Positions 24,335-34,153 are shown, counted from the stretch's first letter. The stretch: 64,000 nt of DNA from Chitinophaga japonensis (GCF_007830125.1 NZ_VLLG01000002.1:320985-384984), one strand, 5' to 3'. Numbers and translations are program-made. Notes: a model not told the origin generated them from the letters alone.

Positions 24335-25675
24335 ATGAACCTTCAAATATTATTCGCGTCGTTACTGACATTGACAATGTTTACCGCAGGCTATGCGCAG
24401 ACATTCGACCAGGCAAAGCTGGACCGGTATTTTGACCGGCTCGCAGAAAAAAATAAAGCAATGGGCACCCTCGTCATCTCCAAAGATGGCAAGGTGCTGT
24501 ACTCGCGGTCCATCGGCTATGGCCGCATCAGTGAAAACGACAAGCAACCGCTAACGGCTGCAAGCAAATACCGGATTGCTTCCATCACCAAAATGTACAC
24601 CGCTGTGATGATCCTGCAGCTTGTTGAAGAAAAGAAATTAAAGCTGACAGATCACCTGGACAAATTCTTCCCGCAGATTCCGAATGCGGGGAAAATTACT
24701 ATCGCACAGATGCTCGCCCACCGCAGCGGGATACATGATGCGCTCCAGGACAGGAAATTGCGGTCTGCACCAAAGACAGTCCCAATAACGAAGGAGGAAT
24801 TAGTCAGCATTATCTCCAAAGGCGCCCCTGATTTTGAGCCCGGCACCAGGCATTCTTACAGCAATTCCGGTTATGCGCTCCTGGGACTCATCATCGAAAA
24901 GCTAAGCGGCCAATCCTACGGGGAGAACCTCCAGGAAAGGATCAGCTCAAAGATCGGGCTCCATGATACATATGTTGCAACCGGGAACATTGATGTGAAG
25001 AAAAATGAAAGTCTTACCTACAGGTACAGCGGCGGCTGGAAACAAACGCCGGAAACCCATCCAAGCAATCTTTTCGGCGGCGGCGCTATCATCTCCACAC
25101 CAAATGATATGGCCAGGTTCATCCATGCCCTGTTTGAACTGCAACTGATCTCCCGGGAACATCTCGAACTGATGAAAACAATGAGGGACGGCGATGGATC
25201 AGGAATGGAGCCCTTCCTGTTCGCCGGCAGAACCTTCTACGGCCACACAGGCGGAGCTGATAACTATGGCGCCTGGCTTGCTTATATGCCGGAAGAAAAG
25301 CTGGCGCTCGCTTATACTTCAAATGCGAAGGTCTACCCTGTGGGAAACATTATGAAAAGCGTTATGGATATCTACTACAATAAACCCTTTGATATCCCCG
25401 CTTTCGAGCCGGTGGCCATTAGCACGGAAGTGCTGGACCAATATACCGGAGTTTATGCTACCACGGGAGCTCCCGTGAAATTTACGATTACCAGGAATGG
25501 CACAACGCTTTATATCCAGCCGCCAGGAGAGTCTGCAGCACCGCTCGAAGCAACGGCACAGGATAAATTCAAGATCGAAGGCACCAACGGGGTAACGTTT
25601 GAATTCAACGCAGCCAAAAAACAGATGATCATGAAGCGCCTCGGGGTTGAAAGGATATTCACAAAGGAAAATTAA
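24335..25675 (+). CDS. Serine hydrolase of the beta-lactamase class C family
   Basis: 446 residues. There is a signal peptide (1-21, cut before QTFDQ). The active site is complete: SITK at 83-86 (SxxK), YSN in RHSYSNSGYALLG, and HTG in YGHTGGADNYGAW, the stand-in for KTG in this family. A C-terminal lipocalin-like domain (about 350-446, LDQYTGVYATTGAPVKFTI) is typical of the Bacteroidota members. Likely a periplasmic or exported peptidase/esterase acting on D-amino-acid peptides or peptidoglycan fragments rather than an antibiotic resistance enzyme. Twin dyads upstream suggest specific repression. A small membrane-protein gene follows by 19 bases, probably in one operon. Confidence 0.92.
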   Translation: MNLQILFASLLTLTMFTAGYAQTFDQAKLDRYFDRLAEKNKAMGTLVISKDGKVLYSRSIGYGRISENDKQPLTAASKYRIASITKMYTAVMILQLVEEKKLKLTDHLDKFFPQIPNAGKITIAQMLAHRSGIHDALQDRKLRSAPKTVPITKEELVSIISKGAPDFEPGTRHSYSNSGYALLGLIIEKLSGQSYGENLQERISSKIGLHDTYVATGNIDVKKNESLTYRYSGGWKQTPETHPSNLFGGGAIISTPNDMARFIHALFELQLISREHLELMKTMRDGDGSGMEPFLFAGRTFYGHTGGADNYGAWLAYMPEEKLALAYTSNAKVYPVGNIMKSVMDIYYNKPFDIPAFEPVAISTEVLDQYTGVYATTGAPVKFTITRNGTTLYIQPPGESAAPLEATAQDKFKIEGTNGVTFEFNAAKKQMIMKRLGVERIFTKEN

Positions 25676-25694
25676 CCTTTAAATGTGATCGCAT

Positions 25695-26015
25695 ATGAAA
25701 ACTTCAAGGATAAAATTTGTTTCCATCTTCCTCATTTTCGCGTTTGCCTTTCTCTTTGGCACCATCTCGCTTCTGGATCAGCCCGTGGAATCTTTCCTGG
25801 GATCATCATCGCAAACAACCTGGAAAGCGGTGGTATCCACAATACTATCTCCTGTTAAGGTTATACTGATAGGGCCGCTATTGCCTTTTATCAAATTTTT
25901 ACAACAGGACCCGGATACACCTCCTCCATTTTTTCTCGCAGGGTTTGCTTTCTACTGGACCATCCTTGCGCTGGTCCTGCATTACCTGCTAAGTAAAATA
26001 AAGCATGCCTGGTAA
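25695..26015 (+). CDS. Small membrane protein following the serine hydrolase
   Basis: 106 residues with three hydrophobic stretches: IKFVSIFLIFAFAFLFGTISLL near the start, a middle segment (ILSPVKVILIGPLLPFIKFL), and FFLAGFAFYWTILALVLHYLL at the end. No known domain. It starts 19 bases after the hydrolase stop, so the two are probably co-expressed. Possibly an accessory inner-membrane protein; its function is unknown. Confidence 0.75.
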   Translation: MKTSRIKFVSIFLIFAFAFLFGTISLLDQPVESFLGSSSQTTWKAVVSTILSPVKVILIGPLLPFIKFLQQDPDTPPPFFLAGFAFYWTILALVLHYLLSKIKHAW

Positions 26016-26280
26016 AACATTTTTTCAACATTTGAAAGAATTTCAATAAATTAGTAAGCACGACTCATTTCTTAACACCCAAATGCTGAACCCTATGAAG
26101 GCAGGCCCCCATTTGCTGTTCCCCCTGGAGTTGATCTCCTTTAACCCTGTACAATCACCTGTAATTAACAAGACCAACTGCCCCTTACCGGAGCTATAAT
26201 TATATGCTGAACAACCGCTCCATGGCATTGCGCCCCAAGCTAAAGACAGGAGAGGACTATTTATTAAATGCTATCCATTT
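26016..26280. other. Gap upstream of the lanthipeptide-like gene
   Basis: Contains a 38-codon ORF (26083-26199) of doubtful value. Its ATGAAGGCAGG at about 26095 repeats an 11-mer found inside the precursor gene at about 26356, so it might be a decayed second copy, but the encoded residues do not resemble a lanthipeptide leader. No full promoter match is seen. Confidence 0.35.
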
Positions 26281-26439
26281 ATGAAAAAGAGCACCAATCA
26301 GAAAAAACTCCATTTGACCAAGATCAAGATTTCCAATCTCAGCAAACCCAAACAAATGAAGGCAGGTATTTGTCTAACATCCATTGATCAGACCACCTGC
26401 GGTTGCCGTACCCTGGATTGCACCCTTGATTGCGTTTAA
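26281..26439 (+). CDS. Class I lanthipeptide-like precursor peptide (orphan)
   Basis: 52 residues, too short for most gene finders. The leader MKKSTNQKKLHLTKIKISNL has the LxLxKIKISxL pattern of pinensin-type Bacteroidota lanthipeptide precursors. The core, after roughly KQMKAG, is rich in Thr/Ser and Cys: ICLTSIDQTTCGCRTLDC then TLDCV, with five cysteines and six Ser/Thr. Family knowledge: LanB dehydrates Ser/Thr and LanC joins them to Cys. No lanB, lanC, transporter or protease gene is in this window, so the peptide would depend on enzymes elsewhere or be a silent remnant. A strong terminator follows 18 bases after the stop, marking a discrete transcript. Confidence 0.7.
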   Translation: MKKSTNQKKLHLTKIKISNLSKPKQMKAGICLTSIDQTTCGCRTLDCTLDCV

Positions 26440-26456
26440 CAGGTAAAACACAAACC

Positions 26457-26500
26457 AATGCCAAAGGTTATCACTATTGCCTTTGGCATTTTTGTTTTTG
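26457..26500 (+). terminator. Terminator of the lanthipeptide-like gene
   Basis: AATGCCAAAGG (26457-26467) and CCTTTGGCATT (26480-26490), an 11-bp perfect stem with a 12-base loop, running into TTTTTGTTTTT. Confidence 0.9.
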
Positions 26501-26573
26501 CGGCCGGTGGTTTTGGAGGATGCTTTAACTGATTTTTTGCTTTATCTTACCGCTGTTGACCAAAACACTCCCA

Positions 26574-27584
26574 ATGAAGGACTTTCTCAAGGTAATGTCT
26601 GTAGTTATTATCGTATCCCTTTTTTCTACCGGGTCAATAGCCCAGCCTGTTAAGATCATTTTTGATACCGATATGGAGTCCGACGTAGACGATGTAGGCG
26701 CGCTGGCCATGTTGCATGGCCTGGCGGATCTTGGAGAGGCCGAGATCCTGGGTACCATGGTATGCAGCCTGAACCCCTGGTCCGTTCCCGCGACAGATGC
26801 CATTAACACCTTTTGCCACCGGCCGGATGTCCCGGTGGGTGCGGTGAAAACGTTGGGCGTATACCGCAACTCCGTGTATGCCAGGGCAATTTCAGAAGAG
26901 TTTCCCCAGGATATCGGGCTGGGAGAAGAAGCGCCCGATGCGCTTATGCTGTACCGGCAGCTCCTGGCCGCTCAACCTGATCAGAGCGTCGTAATAGTGA
27001 CCGTAGGTTATTTGACCAATTTGTCCTACCTGCTGCAAAGCGCCCCGGACACCATCAGCCCATTGAATGGAAAAGAGCTGGTCCGGAAAAAGGTAAAGCA
27101 CCTGGTTTGCATGGGAGGAAGATACCCCTACGAACAAAATCCCGGGAAATGGGGAAATTTTAAGCCCGACCCGGGCGCTGTTCAATACGTGGCGAAAGAA
27201 TGGCCTACCCGCATCATTTTCACCGGTGGCGGCGACTTTTCCAATGCCATTAAAACCGGGCGGCCAACCTTTGATCTAAAGCCCTCCTCGAACCCGGTTT
27301 CACGGGCCTATGAACTGTTTTTAAAAAGCTGGAAAAGAAAATACCACCACAGCGCCGACCTGATAGCCGTGTACGTAGCCGTCCGGGGTTGGGAAGCATT
27401 CTTTCATCTCAATACCCAGGGCTACAACCATATATTTGAAGATGGCACCATGATGTGGCGATTGCAACCTGACGATCCCCGGCATCAGTACATCAGTAGC
27501 TTTAAGGAAGGGATTGATCCCGACACGGTGGCAGCCGCTTTCGATGCTTTAATGATGAAGCCGGTAAGCGCCAGGTTGCACTAA
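26574..27584 (+). CDS. Secreted nucleoside hydrolase
   Basis: About 336 residues from the ATG at 26574 (MKDFLKVMSVVIIVSLFSTG); a TTG start at 26556 would add six residues. A signal peptide is followed by the family signature DTDMESDVDDVGALAML, the calcium-binding aspartate cluster of inosine-uridine-preferring nucleoside hydrolases, here with Met-Glu-Ser where cytosolic enzymes have Pro-Gly-Ile. Later marks are VTVGYLTNLSYLL and VCMGGRYPYEQN. Reaction: hydrolysis of the N-glycosidic bond of ribonucleosides. Export suggests salvage of external nucleosides. The final active-site aspartate is in HHSADLIAVYVAV. It appears as a single-gene unit after the lanthipeptide terminator. Confidence 0.9.
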   Translation: MKDFLKVMSVVIIVSLFSTGSIAQPVKIIFDTDMESDVDDVGALAMLHGLADLGEAEILGTMVCSLNPWSVPATDAINTFCHRPDVPVGAVKTLGVYRNSVYARAISEEFPQDIGLGEEAPDALMLYRQLLAAQPDQSVVIVTVGYLTNLSYLLQSAPDTISPLNGKELVRKKVKHLVCMGGRYPYEQNPGKWGNFKPDPGAVQYVAKEWPTRIIFTGGGDFSNAIKTGRPTFDLKPSSNPVSRAYELFLKSWKRKYHHSADLIAVYVAVRGWEAFFHLNTQGYNHIFEDGTMMWRLQPDDPRHQYISSFKEGIDPDTVAAAFDALMMKPVSARLH

Positions 27585-27621
27585 CGCTGCCTTATTTTCC
27601 TGTTTGCAAGAGCACAACGGC

Positions 27622-28218
27622 TTATCCCCCGCTGATTGCATCGGGGTTGAACTGGCTGAATATAGAGGAAACGGCCTGCCTGATCTTTGACTTATCATTT
27701 ACATCTTCCGGTTTAATTATTCCTGAGGCAAACCCCTGCCACACCATTTTATCTGTCTTGCCATCCGTAAGATTAATAATAAGCGTTCCGGGCATAACAG
27801 GCACCTGCTCTACATTATCCTCGGGAATAACCGCATCGCCCTGCACCGTCACATAATCTCCTGTTCTGCGCAAGGTATCCGCCTGCTCCAGCACCAGGAA
27901 TGAAACCTCTATGCCGGGCTCCCCACCTGTAGCCTCCTGCTTTTCATATCCACGGGCGCTCAACTCATATGCTATAGCATCCTTGATCCTTTCCCTGGCC
28001 GATTCATTGTTAAATACATAAATGCCGGTTGGACTTATAAACGCACGGGCGTCAGGTATGTTGTCGATATCCGTGATCCAACCATAGGTTTTGGCATCTT
28101 CCAGCTTCGTTACGTCAGGGTCGACATTTTCACCTATGGCCCTTGTACTGGAGGGACCGCAACCAATAGCAGCAATGAACATTCCGAGCACCAGGCCTGT
28201 AATTGTCATCTTTTTCAT
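27622..28218 (-). CDS. DUF4136-type lipoprotein
   Basis: 198 residues. The lipobox is IAAIGC with Cys20, so it is probably anchored in the outer or inner membrane. The rest matches the DUF4136 pattern: KTYGWITDIDN, then AIAYELSARGYEK and GTLIINLTDGKTDKMVWQGFASG, followed by IRQAVSSIFSQF. Family knowledge: these small periplasmic lipoproteins are widespread and of unknown function. It is convergent with the nucleoside hydrolase, with 37 bases between the stop codons, and has no co-directional partner close by. Confidence 0.85.
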   Translation of the reverse strand: MKKMTITGLVLGMFIAAIGCGPSSTRAIGENVDPDVTKLEDAKTYGWITDIDNIPDARAFISPTGIYVFNNESARERIKDAIAYELSARGYEKQEATGGEPGIEVSFLVLEQADTLRRTGDYVTVQGDAVIPEDNVEQVPVMPGTLIINLTDGKTDKMVWQGFASGIIKPEDVNDKSKIRQAVSSIFSQFNPDAISGG

Positions 28219-28554
28219 AATATGAATATTTTATTATGAACGAATGCTGATTAGGTGCAAAATATCCATGCCGTACCTGCCATTCCCAAACGACATTTTC
28301 CCGAATCTTGTGGTTTACAACCACCTATGGCCATATTCCGGATTTTCTGACGGGCCTGTAAGAAAGGCAACCAGTGTAGAAAACATCATCAAAATGCAGC
28401 TATAAAGTGGAGTTCCCACCACTTGAAAAGCCGCCAATGATCTGGCTGCCGGGTTATTGAAGTCCACCACGGAGACATGCTGAAATGGCAACATGCGTTG
28501 AATCAAAGCTGTTGTTGAATGCCGGGGAAACCAGGTCAGCGACTGAGACCAAAA
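28219..28554. other. Gap between the DUF4136 gene and the chitinase terminator
   Basis: No convincing gene; the 63-codon minus-strand ORF at 28315-28506 lacks a protein-like pattern. The promoter of the lipoprotein gene should lie at its left end. Confidence 0.4.
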
Positions 28555-28589
28555 GAAAAAAACAGGGCTGATCTCCGGATCAGCCCTGT
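28555..28589 (-). terminator. Terminator of the chitinase gene
   Basis: ACAGGGCTGATC (28562-28573), loop TCCG, GATCAGCCCTGT (28578-28589): 12 perfect pairs. On the minus strand it ends in seven Ts (28561-28555). It begins 14 bases after the chitinase stop codon. Confidence 0.92.
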
Positions 28590-28602
28590 ATATTTATTGT
28601 TA

Positions 28603-30771
28603 TTACATGCGTATGATCTTGGCGCTGCCCCTGGGTATGCCATTGGCATCGCTGGCTTTGATGATCCAGGTGCCCGGCGGTAGCTGGCTAACATCCACGC
28701 TGATAAACTGCCCGCCTTTTGCCCCGGTAACATATTCCCTGTGCAGTACAGGGCTGCTGCCGTTAACGCTCCAGATATCGATATAGATCTTTTCAGCAAC
28801 CCGTGCTTCCATTGCTATCCGTAAGGTGGAACCGGTAACAGGGTTGGGATATACGGTGAGCGTCTTAGTGGCGGCTGCAGGCTGCACGGTGGTGCTGGTG
28901 GCAGCGATAGCCGCGGTACCGGTGCAGGTGCCGACCGGCTTCCACCACCAGTCCGCAGTTCCCGGCGTTACATTATACAATGCGTCGGACAGGCTTTCGT
29001 ACAGCACACCATTATATACCACCCGATCTCCTTTATTATAGATCTTAGGATAAGGCTCATAAGCAGGCACACCGGCGCAGTTGCCGCCCCCGCCGCCTGT
29101 GCTCACTACGATCGTTACGGCAGCGGAGGTAGTGGCGCCATTGGCATTATCGGTAGCCTTTGCGGTGAGCGTATATGTGCCCGCCGCTACGTTTGCCCAG
29201 GTAAAGCTATAGGGAGCGCTGGCGGTTTCGCCCAGTTTGGCGCTACCGTTAAAGAACTCCACTTTGGTAATGGAGCCATCGCTGTCTGTAGCGGCCGCCT
29301 GGATGCTGATGCTGGCAGGCGCGGTGAATGTGGCATTATTGGCCGGCGAAGTAATGTTCACCACCGGCGCATTGTTGCCTCCCCCGCCGGAGCAATCACG
29401 CACATAAGCCCAGGGCCTGGCATCGCCCGAATTGATGTCCGGCTGCTCATTCTGCGTCCACCACTTTGCCGTATATAATTTACCGTTATAGACGGCCTGG
29501 TCCCCGTTCACATAAACAGCGGATGCAGACCAGGCTGGTATGCCGTTGCAGGAACCACCGCCGGTCCCGTTCACAACAATCGCCACTGTTGCCGACGTAG
29601 TAACCGCACCGGCATTATCCGTAGCCCTGGCGCTAAGTGTATAATTGCCAGCGGCTACATTTGTCCATGAATAGGTAAAGGGGCTGGCATTGTCCTCACC
29701 AAGCCTGGTGGCGCCATTGTAAAATTCCACTTTGGTAACGGAGCCGTCTGCATCTGCAGCAGCAGCGGTAATATTCACCGTAGCAGGCGCTGTAAAGGAG
29801 GCATTCGCTGCAGGGGAGGTAATGGTCACGCTGGGCGCCTGGTTGCCGCCGCCACCACCGTTGGCCAGCACCTCCTCATGAATGGCAGACAAGAGGGAAT
29901 AGGCGCCCACCGCATCCTGCGAAAGCTCCCACATCATAATGCCGCCGCCCTGGGTGTAAGCCAGGTCGGTCTTACTCTTAATAGTAGTAATGCCATTATA
30001 CCCCACCCCATTATAGGTATCGGCATAAGGGCTGGCCCCACGTGCTATGAGCGTGGCAAAGCTCTCCCAACTGGGACGCCCATAAAAAGGAACGCCCAGT
30101 ATTGCCTTGGCGGCAGGCAGCCCCTTGCCTTTCCAGTAGGCAAGTGACTGGGAGGCGTAGTTATACGTGGAGTGATCATAATTATTGAAATCATAGGCCA
30201 TCAGGTTCAGGAAATCGACCTGTGAGAATACGGAGCTGAGAATGCTTTCCCCCCCGGTGCCTACTACAGCGGCGGTCAACAGTTTCCCCTGGGCATGCAG
30301 GGCAGCGGACAACTGTGTCATCAGTGCCACGAAATTGTTGGCGGATGCGCCCTGGTCCGGGTATTCCCAGTCAATATCAACACCATCGAGGCCGTATTGA
30401 TTAACAAAGTTGAGCATATTGGTTACAAAGGCGGCACGGTAGCTGCTATTGGCCGCCAGTGATTCAAAGCCGCTGTCATCGCCATTGTTCCAGCCGCCCA
30501 CAGCGATCAGCACCTTTACACCGTTGGCATGGCCCATAGACACGAGGCTTTGCAGCTTGGAAGGGTTTTCAATGGGCTGCAGGCCACCGGTAGCGGTTGG
30601 CAGCAGGAAAGCATAGTTGATGTGCGTAAGCTTGCTATACTGTATAGCATTTACATTACCCGACCAGGAGGGCATATACCCTACCACTTTAAATTGCGCG
30701 AGGGAAAATAGGGATGTGATAAGCAATAAGCAGGACAGGATGCCTGCTCTTATCCATTGGTTTGTTTTCAT
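28603..30771 (-). CDS. Secreted GH18 chitinase with CBM5/12 modules and T9SS tail
   Basis: 722 residues. Signal peptide 1-25; GH18 barrel about 27-300 with the DxxDxDxE motif DGVDIDWE at 129-136 and catalytic Glu136. After Gly-rich linkers come two Ig-like domains (about 308-400 and 468-560, each APxVxITSPA...TFTWxNVAAGxYTLxA) alternating with two chitin-binding CBM5/12 modules (about 408-460, WSASAVYVNGDQAVYNGKLYTAKWW; and about 565-615, NKGDRVVYNGVLYESL). The C-terminal ~80 residues are a type IX secretion sorting domain (TLTVYPNPVTGSTLRI ... IIKASDANGIPRGSAKIIRM). It should cut chitin to soluble chitooligosaccharides outside the cell. It is divergent from a SusC/SusD pair, which probably takes up the products. 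Confidence 0.95.
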   Translation of the reverse strand: MKTNQWIRAGILSCLLLITSLFSLAQFKVVGYMPSWSGNVNAIQYSKLTHINYAFLLPTATGGLQPIENPSKLQSLVSMGHANGVKVLIAVGGWNNGDDSGFESLAANSSYRAAFVTNMLNFVNQYGLDGVDIDWEYPDQGASANNFVALMTQLSAALHAQGKLLTAAVVGTGGESILSSVFSQVDFLNLMAYDFNNYDHSTYNYASQSLAYWKGKGLPAAKAILGVPFYGRPSWESFATLIARGASPYADTYNGVGYNGITTIKSKTDLAYTQGGGIMMWELSQDAVGAYSLLSAIHEEVLANGGGGGNQAPSVTITSPAANASFTAPATVNITAAAADADGSVTKVEFYNGATRLGEDNASPFTYSWTNVAAGNYTLSARATDNAGAVTTSATVAIVVNGTGGGSCNGIPAWSASAVYVNGDQAVYNGKLYTAKWWTQNEQPDINSGDARPWAYVRDCSGGGGNNAPVVNITSPANNATFTAPASISIQAAATDSDGSITKVEFFNGSAKLGETASAPYSFTWANVAAGTYTLTAKATDNANGATTSAAVTIVVSTGGGGGNCAGVPAYEPYPKIYNKGDRVVYNGVLYESLSDALYNVTPGTADWWWKPVGTCTGTAAIAATSTTVQPAAATKTLTVYPNPVTGSTLRIAMEARVAEKIYIDIWSVNGSSPVLHREYVTGAKGGQFISVDVSQLPPGTWIIKASDANGIPRGSAKIIRM

Positions 30772-31138
30772 AGTATATGGTTTTTTTGAAGGAATTTGCT
30801 CCGTTGAAGATGTCGGATGGGAAGGGGGCAGGTACTATTGGGAGGGGATATTTTTTACGGGACGGCTTAAAACGCTTTAATTAAAGTAAACATAACTTTG
30901 ATAAATAGACAAAATTCCGGAATAGCCCTATCATTGCAGGCAATTTCATAAAAATTGAGGGTCTATGGGGATTTTTACACACTACAAAACATGCTTCATC
31001 CGGTTTGCATTATTTTTCAGTAATTTGGCCCCCAGCATTCCACGGCAGGTCTCCTATACGTATATGACATCATGAGGAGGACAATTTTCCATTTTTTCAT
31101 ATCAAAGCTTTATATCAATAATCATAATAGCGTTCCCT
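30772..31138. other. Divergent control region of chitinase and SusC genes
   Basis: 367 bases without a gene. TAACTTTG at 30893-30900 fits a rightward -7 promoter element but has no clear -33 partner. No large dyad was found. Promoters for both directions should lie here. Confidence 0.4.
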
Positions 31139-34100
31139 ATGAACATTCGGTATCTTTTAATGGTAGCAGTATGGCTTTCGTCCGTTAGCCTGTCCCGGGC
31201 TGGTGCGCCATACTTTAGTAATTATGACCAGGCTGCCCGCCAGGAGCCTGTAAGGGGAGTAGTTGCCGGCAAAGACGGCACGCCGATACCCGGCGCCACA
31301 GTGAGATCACTTTCCACCGGCCGGGTCACCACCACCAACGACCGCGGGGAGTTTACCCTGCAGGCGGCCCAGGGTGAGAAGCTCGTGATCTCCTACATCG
31401 GTTTCAGCCAGCAGGAGGTAACGGTAAGCGGCAGCTCCCTGCGCATAACGCTGACAGAAGGCAGCAGCCAGTTGGGCGAAGTAGTGGTAGTAGGCTATGG
31501 CAGCCAGACCAAATCGGACGTAACGGGCGCCCTGACCCAGTTAAAGGCAGATAACATAAAACAAGGTGTCAATATCTCCGTGGACAACATGCTCCAGGGC
31601 AAGGTGTCCGGTGTACGCATCGCCCAGTCCAGCGGCGAGCCGGGCGCGGGAGTGGACGTCTTCATCCGCGGCGTGGGCTCCATCCGGAGCGGTAGCACGC
31701 CCCTCTTCGTGGTGGACGGCGTTCCTCTGAGCAATGACAACGTGAGCGCAGGCGGTCCCAACTTCGGCCTGGGCAGCTCCGAGGCTAAAAACCCGCTGAA
31801 TTTCCTGAACACCAGCGATATTGAGACCATCACCATTTTAAAGGACGCCTCTGCGGCAGCCATCTACGGCGCCCGCGGCTCCAACGGCGTAGTGCTGATC
31901 ACTACCAAGCGGGGTAAAAAAGGCGATCCTACACTGACCTATGATATGTACGTAGGCACCTCCTCCGTTATCAAAAAGCTGGACGTGCTGCCTGCATCAG
32001 AATACAGGCAGGCAATAACCGACCCGGCCTATGACCACGGAAGCAGCACCGACTGGCAGGATGTGATCTACCGCAACGGTTTTATCCAGAACCACAACCT
32101 GTCATTTGCCAAGTCCACCAATACCGGTAACTACCTGGCCTCCATCTCCCGCCTGGACCAGGACGGGATCGTGGAAAAAAGCAGCTTCAAAAGGACCACG
32201 GCCAGGCTCAATGCCGAGGAGTCGTTCTTTGACGACAAGCGGCTGACCATCAAAATGAACCTGACCGCCAGCAACATTGACGAAACAGGCATTCCCAACG
32301 GGAACACCGCGGGGTCTGACGGCCAGTTGATCATACATGCGCTGATGGCCAATCCTACCCGTTCCGTGTACGACGACAACGGCGAGTATACCAACTTCAA
32401 CATGAATGCGCACTACAACCCGGCTTACCTGCTGAGCATTTATGACGACAAGACCAACACTTTCCGGGTGCTGGGCAACATCGAGGCCAAACTGCGGATA
32501 CTGCCCGGCCTATACTACCGCTTCAATTACGGTATCGACAAGTCCACTTCGGAGCGTAACTCCACCATCTACCCGAACGTAACGGACCGTACGCCCAACG
32601 GCGCCTATGTGCAGAACAACCTGCAGTCATTAACCACCCTGCTGGATCACTACCTGACCTATAACCTGGCGATCCGGAAACACCAGGTGGAAGTGCTGGG
32701 CGGTTTCTCCTACCAGCAGTTCAAATTCTCCGGCACGGCTTTCGGCATGCAGAACATCGCCAACCAGGGAACCGGTGTGCCGCCTGAGTACAACCCGGGC
32801 TATTCCGGCATACCGACCACGCCGAGCGGCTACGCGCAGGAAAACGAGCTGCAGTCCTTCTTTGGTCGTGTGAACTATAATTACGACAACCGCTACCTGC
32901 TGACGGCCTCCCTCCGTGCGGACGGTTCTACACGTTTCGGTGAAGACAACAAGTACGGCTACTTCCCGTCTTTTGCACTGGGCTGGACGCTTTCCCGCGA
33001 ACAGTTCCTGAAAGACGTAACCGCCATCCGCGACCTGAAGCTGCGCGCAAGCTGGGGCCAGACGGGCAACCAGGAAGTACCGAACAAGATCACCCAGGCC
33101 AGCTACTCCCTGACGCCATCTGCAGGGTATTACCTGTACGACGACCTGGCGCTGGTAAACGGCGTGATCGTAAACCGCACGGCCAACCCCGGTCTTAAAT
33201 GGGAGCTGGTGGAACAGTATAACGTGGGCCTGGACTTCGACCTCTGGGACAGCAAGTTGTACGGCTCATTGGAATACTATAACAAAACCACCAAGGACCC
33301 GATCCTGAACATTCCTTCCGAACCGCTCAGCCCCACCACCACCGTGTGGAAGAACGTGGATGCCCGGATCGTGAACAAGGGATTTGAGTTCATGCTGGGC
33401 TCTCAACTGATCAACACTAAAAACCTGACCTGGTCCGTAGACGTGAACGGCGCCACGCTGTCCAACACCATCAAGGATCTGCCGGTGTCCGAGCTGTACT
33501 CCGGCAGCATATCCGGCCCCGGCCTGTCCGGCGTGAACGCCAACATTTACAAAAGCGGGTATGAGGCCGGCTCTTTCTATATGCTGAAACATATGGGGTA
33601 TGACAAGGACGGCAAGGATATTTTTGAGGACAAGACCGGCGACGGCGTGATCAATGCAGACGACCGGCAGATCTTCGAGGGCGCCATTCCCAATTTCAAC
33701 TTCGGTATCAACAGCCAGTTGCGTTACCGGAAATTCGACCTCTCGGTGGCTTTCATCGGACAGACCGGCGGATACCTGGTGAACAATACCGCGCTGGACC
33801 TGAACATTAACAGCCTGGCATCGGACCGCAACGTGCTGAAAAAGTACTATGATGCCGGGGCCAGCACCAGCAATGCCGTGCAACTGTCATCGCTGTACCT
33901 GGAGAAATCGGATTTCCTCCGCATGAGCAACCTCCGGCTGGGTTATACGTTCTCATTCAACCAGGTGCCCTGGCTGCAATCATTCAATATATATGTAAGC
34001 GCCCAGAACCTGTTTACCATCACCGGCTACTCCGGTTATGACCCGCTGGTGAACACCACGAAGACCGTAGACGGCAACCAGTCCCTGGGGGTTGACTATA

Positions 34101-34153
34101 CCACCTACCCGGCGGCAAAAACCTTCCTGTTAGGCGCAACCATTAAATTTTAA
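31139..34153 (+). CDS. SusC/RagA-family TonB-dependent transporter
   Basis: 1004 residues. Signal peptide about 1-22; a carboxypeptidase-regulatory-like domain (about 38-108, VRGVVAGKDGTPIPGATVRS); a TonB-box-like LGEVVVVGYGSQ; then the plug (KADNIKQGVNISVDNMLQGKVSGVRI, TPLFVVDGVPLSNDN, AAIYGARGSNGVVLITT). The rest is a 22-strand barrel ending AKTFLLGATIKF. It has no STN domain, unlike the second SusC in this window, so it is not a direct sigma/anti-sigma transducer. It imports oligosaccharides with the SusD protein encoded 11 bases downstream. The divergent chitinase points to chitooligosaccharides as substrate. Confidence 0.96.
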   Translation: MNIRYLLMVAVWLSSVSLSRAGAPYFSNYDQAARQEPVRGVVAGKDGTPIPGATVRSLSTGRVTTTNDRGEFTLQAAQGEKLVISYIGFSQQEVTVSGSSLRITLTEGSSQLGEVVVVGYGSQTKSDVTGALTQLKADNIKQGVNISVDNMLQGKVSGVRIAQSSGEPGAGVDVFIRGVGSIRSGSTPLFVVDGVPLSNDNVSAGGPNFGLGSSEAKNPLNFLNTSDIETITILKDASAAAIYGARGSNGVVLITTKRGKKGDPTLTYDMYVGTSSVIKKLDVLPASEYRQAITDPAYDHGSSTDWQDVIYRNGFIQNHNLSFAKSTNTGNYLASISRLDQDGIVEKSSFKRTTARLNAEESFFDDKRLTIKMNLTASNIDETGIPNGNTAGSDGQLIIHALMANPTRSVYDDNGEYTNFNMNAHYNPAYLLSIYDDKTNTFRVLGNIEAKLRILPGLYYRFNYGIDKSTSERNSTIYPNVTDRTPNGAYVQNNLQSLTTLLDHYLTYNLAIRKHQVEVLGGFSYQQFKFSGTAFGMQNIANQGTGVPPEYNPGYSGIPTTPSGYAQENELQSFFGRVNYNYDNRYLLTASLRADGSTRFGEDNKYGYFPSFALGWTLSREQFLKDVTAIRDLKLRASWGQTGNQEVPNKITQASYSLTPSAGYYLYDDLALVNGVIVNRTANPGLKWELVEQYNVGLDFDLWDSKLYGSLEYYNKTTKDPILNIPSEPLSPTTTVWKNVDARIVNKGFEFMLGSQLINTKNLTWSVDVNGATLSNTIKDLPVSELYSGSISGPGLSGVNANIYKSGYEAGSFYMLKHMGYDKDGKDIFEDKTGDGVINADDRQIFEGAIPNFNFGINSQLRYRKFDLSVAFIGQTGGYLVNNTALDLNINSLASDRNVLKKYYDAGASTSNAVQLSSLYLEKSDFLRMSNLRLGYTFSFNQVPWLQSFNIYVSAQNLFTITGYSGYDPLVNTTKTVDGNQSLGVDYTTYPAAKTFLLGATIKF

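Noticed and set aside
26083..26199. 38-codon ORF before the lanthipeptide-like gene, as a second precursor
   Set aside because: It shares an 11-mer with the precursor gene, but the leader pattern and cysteines are absent (one Cys only).
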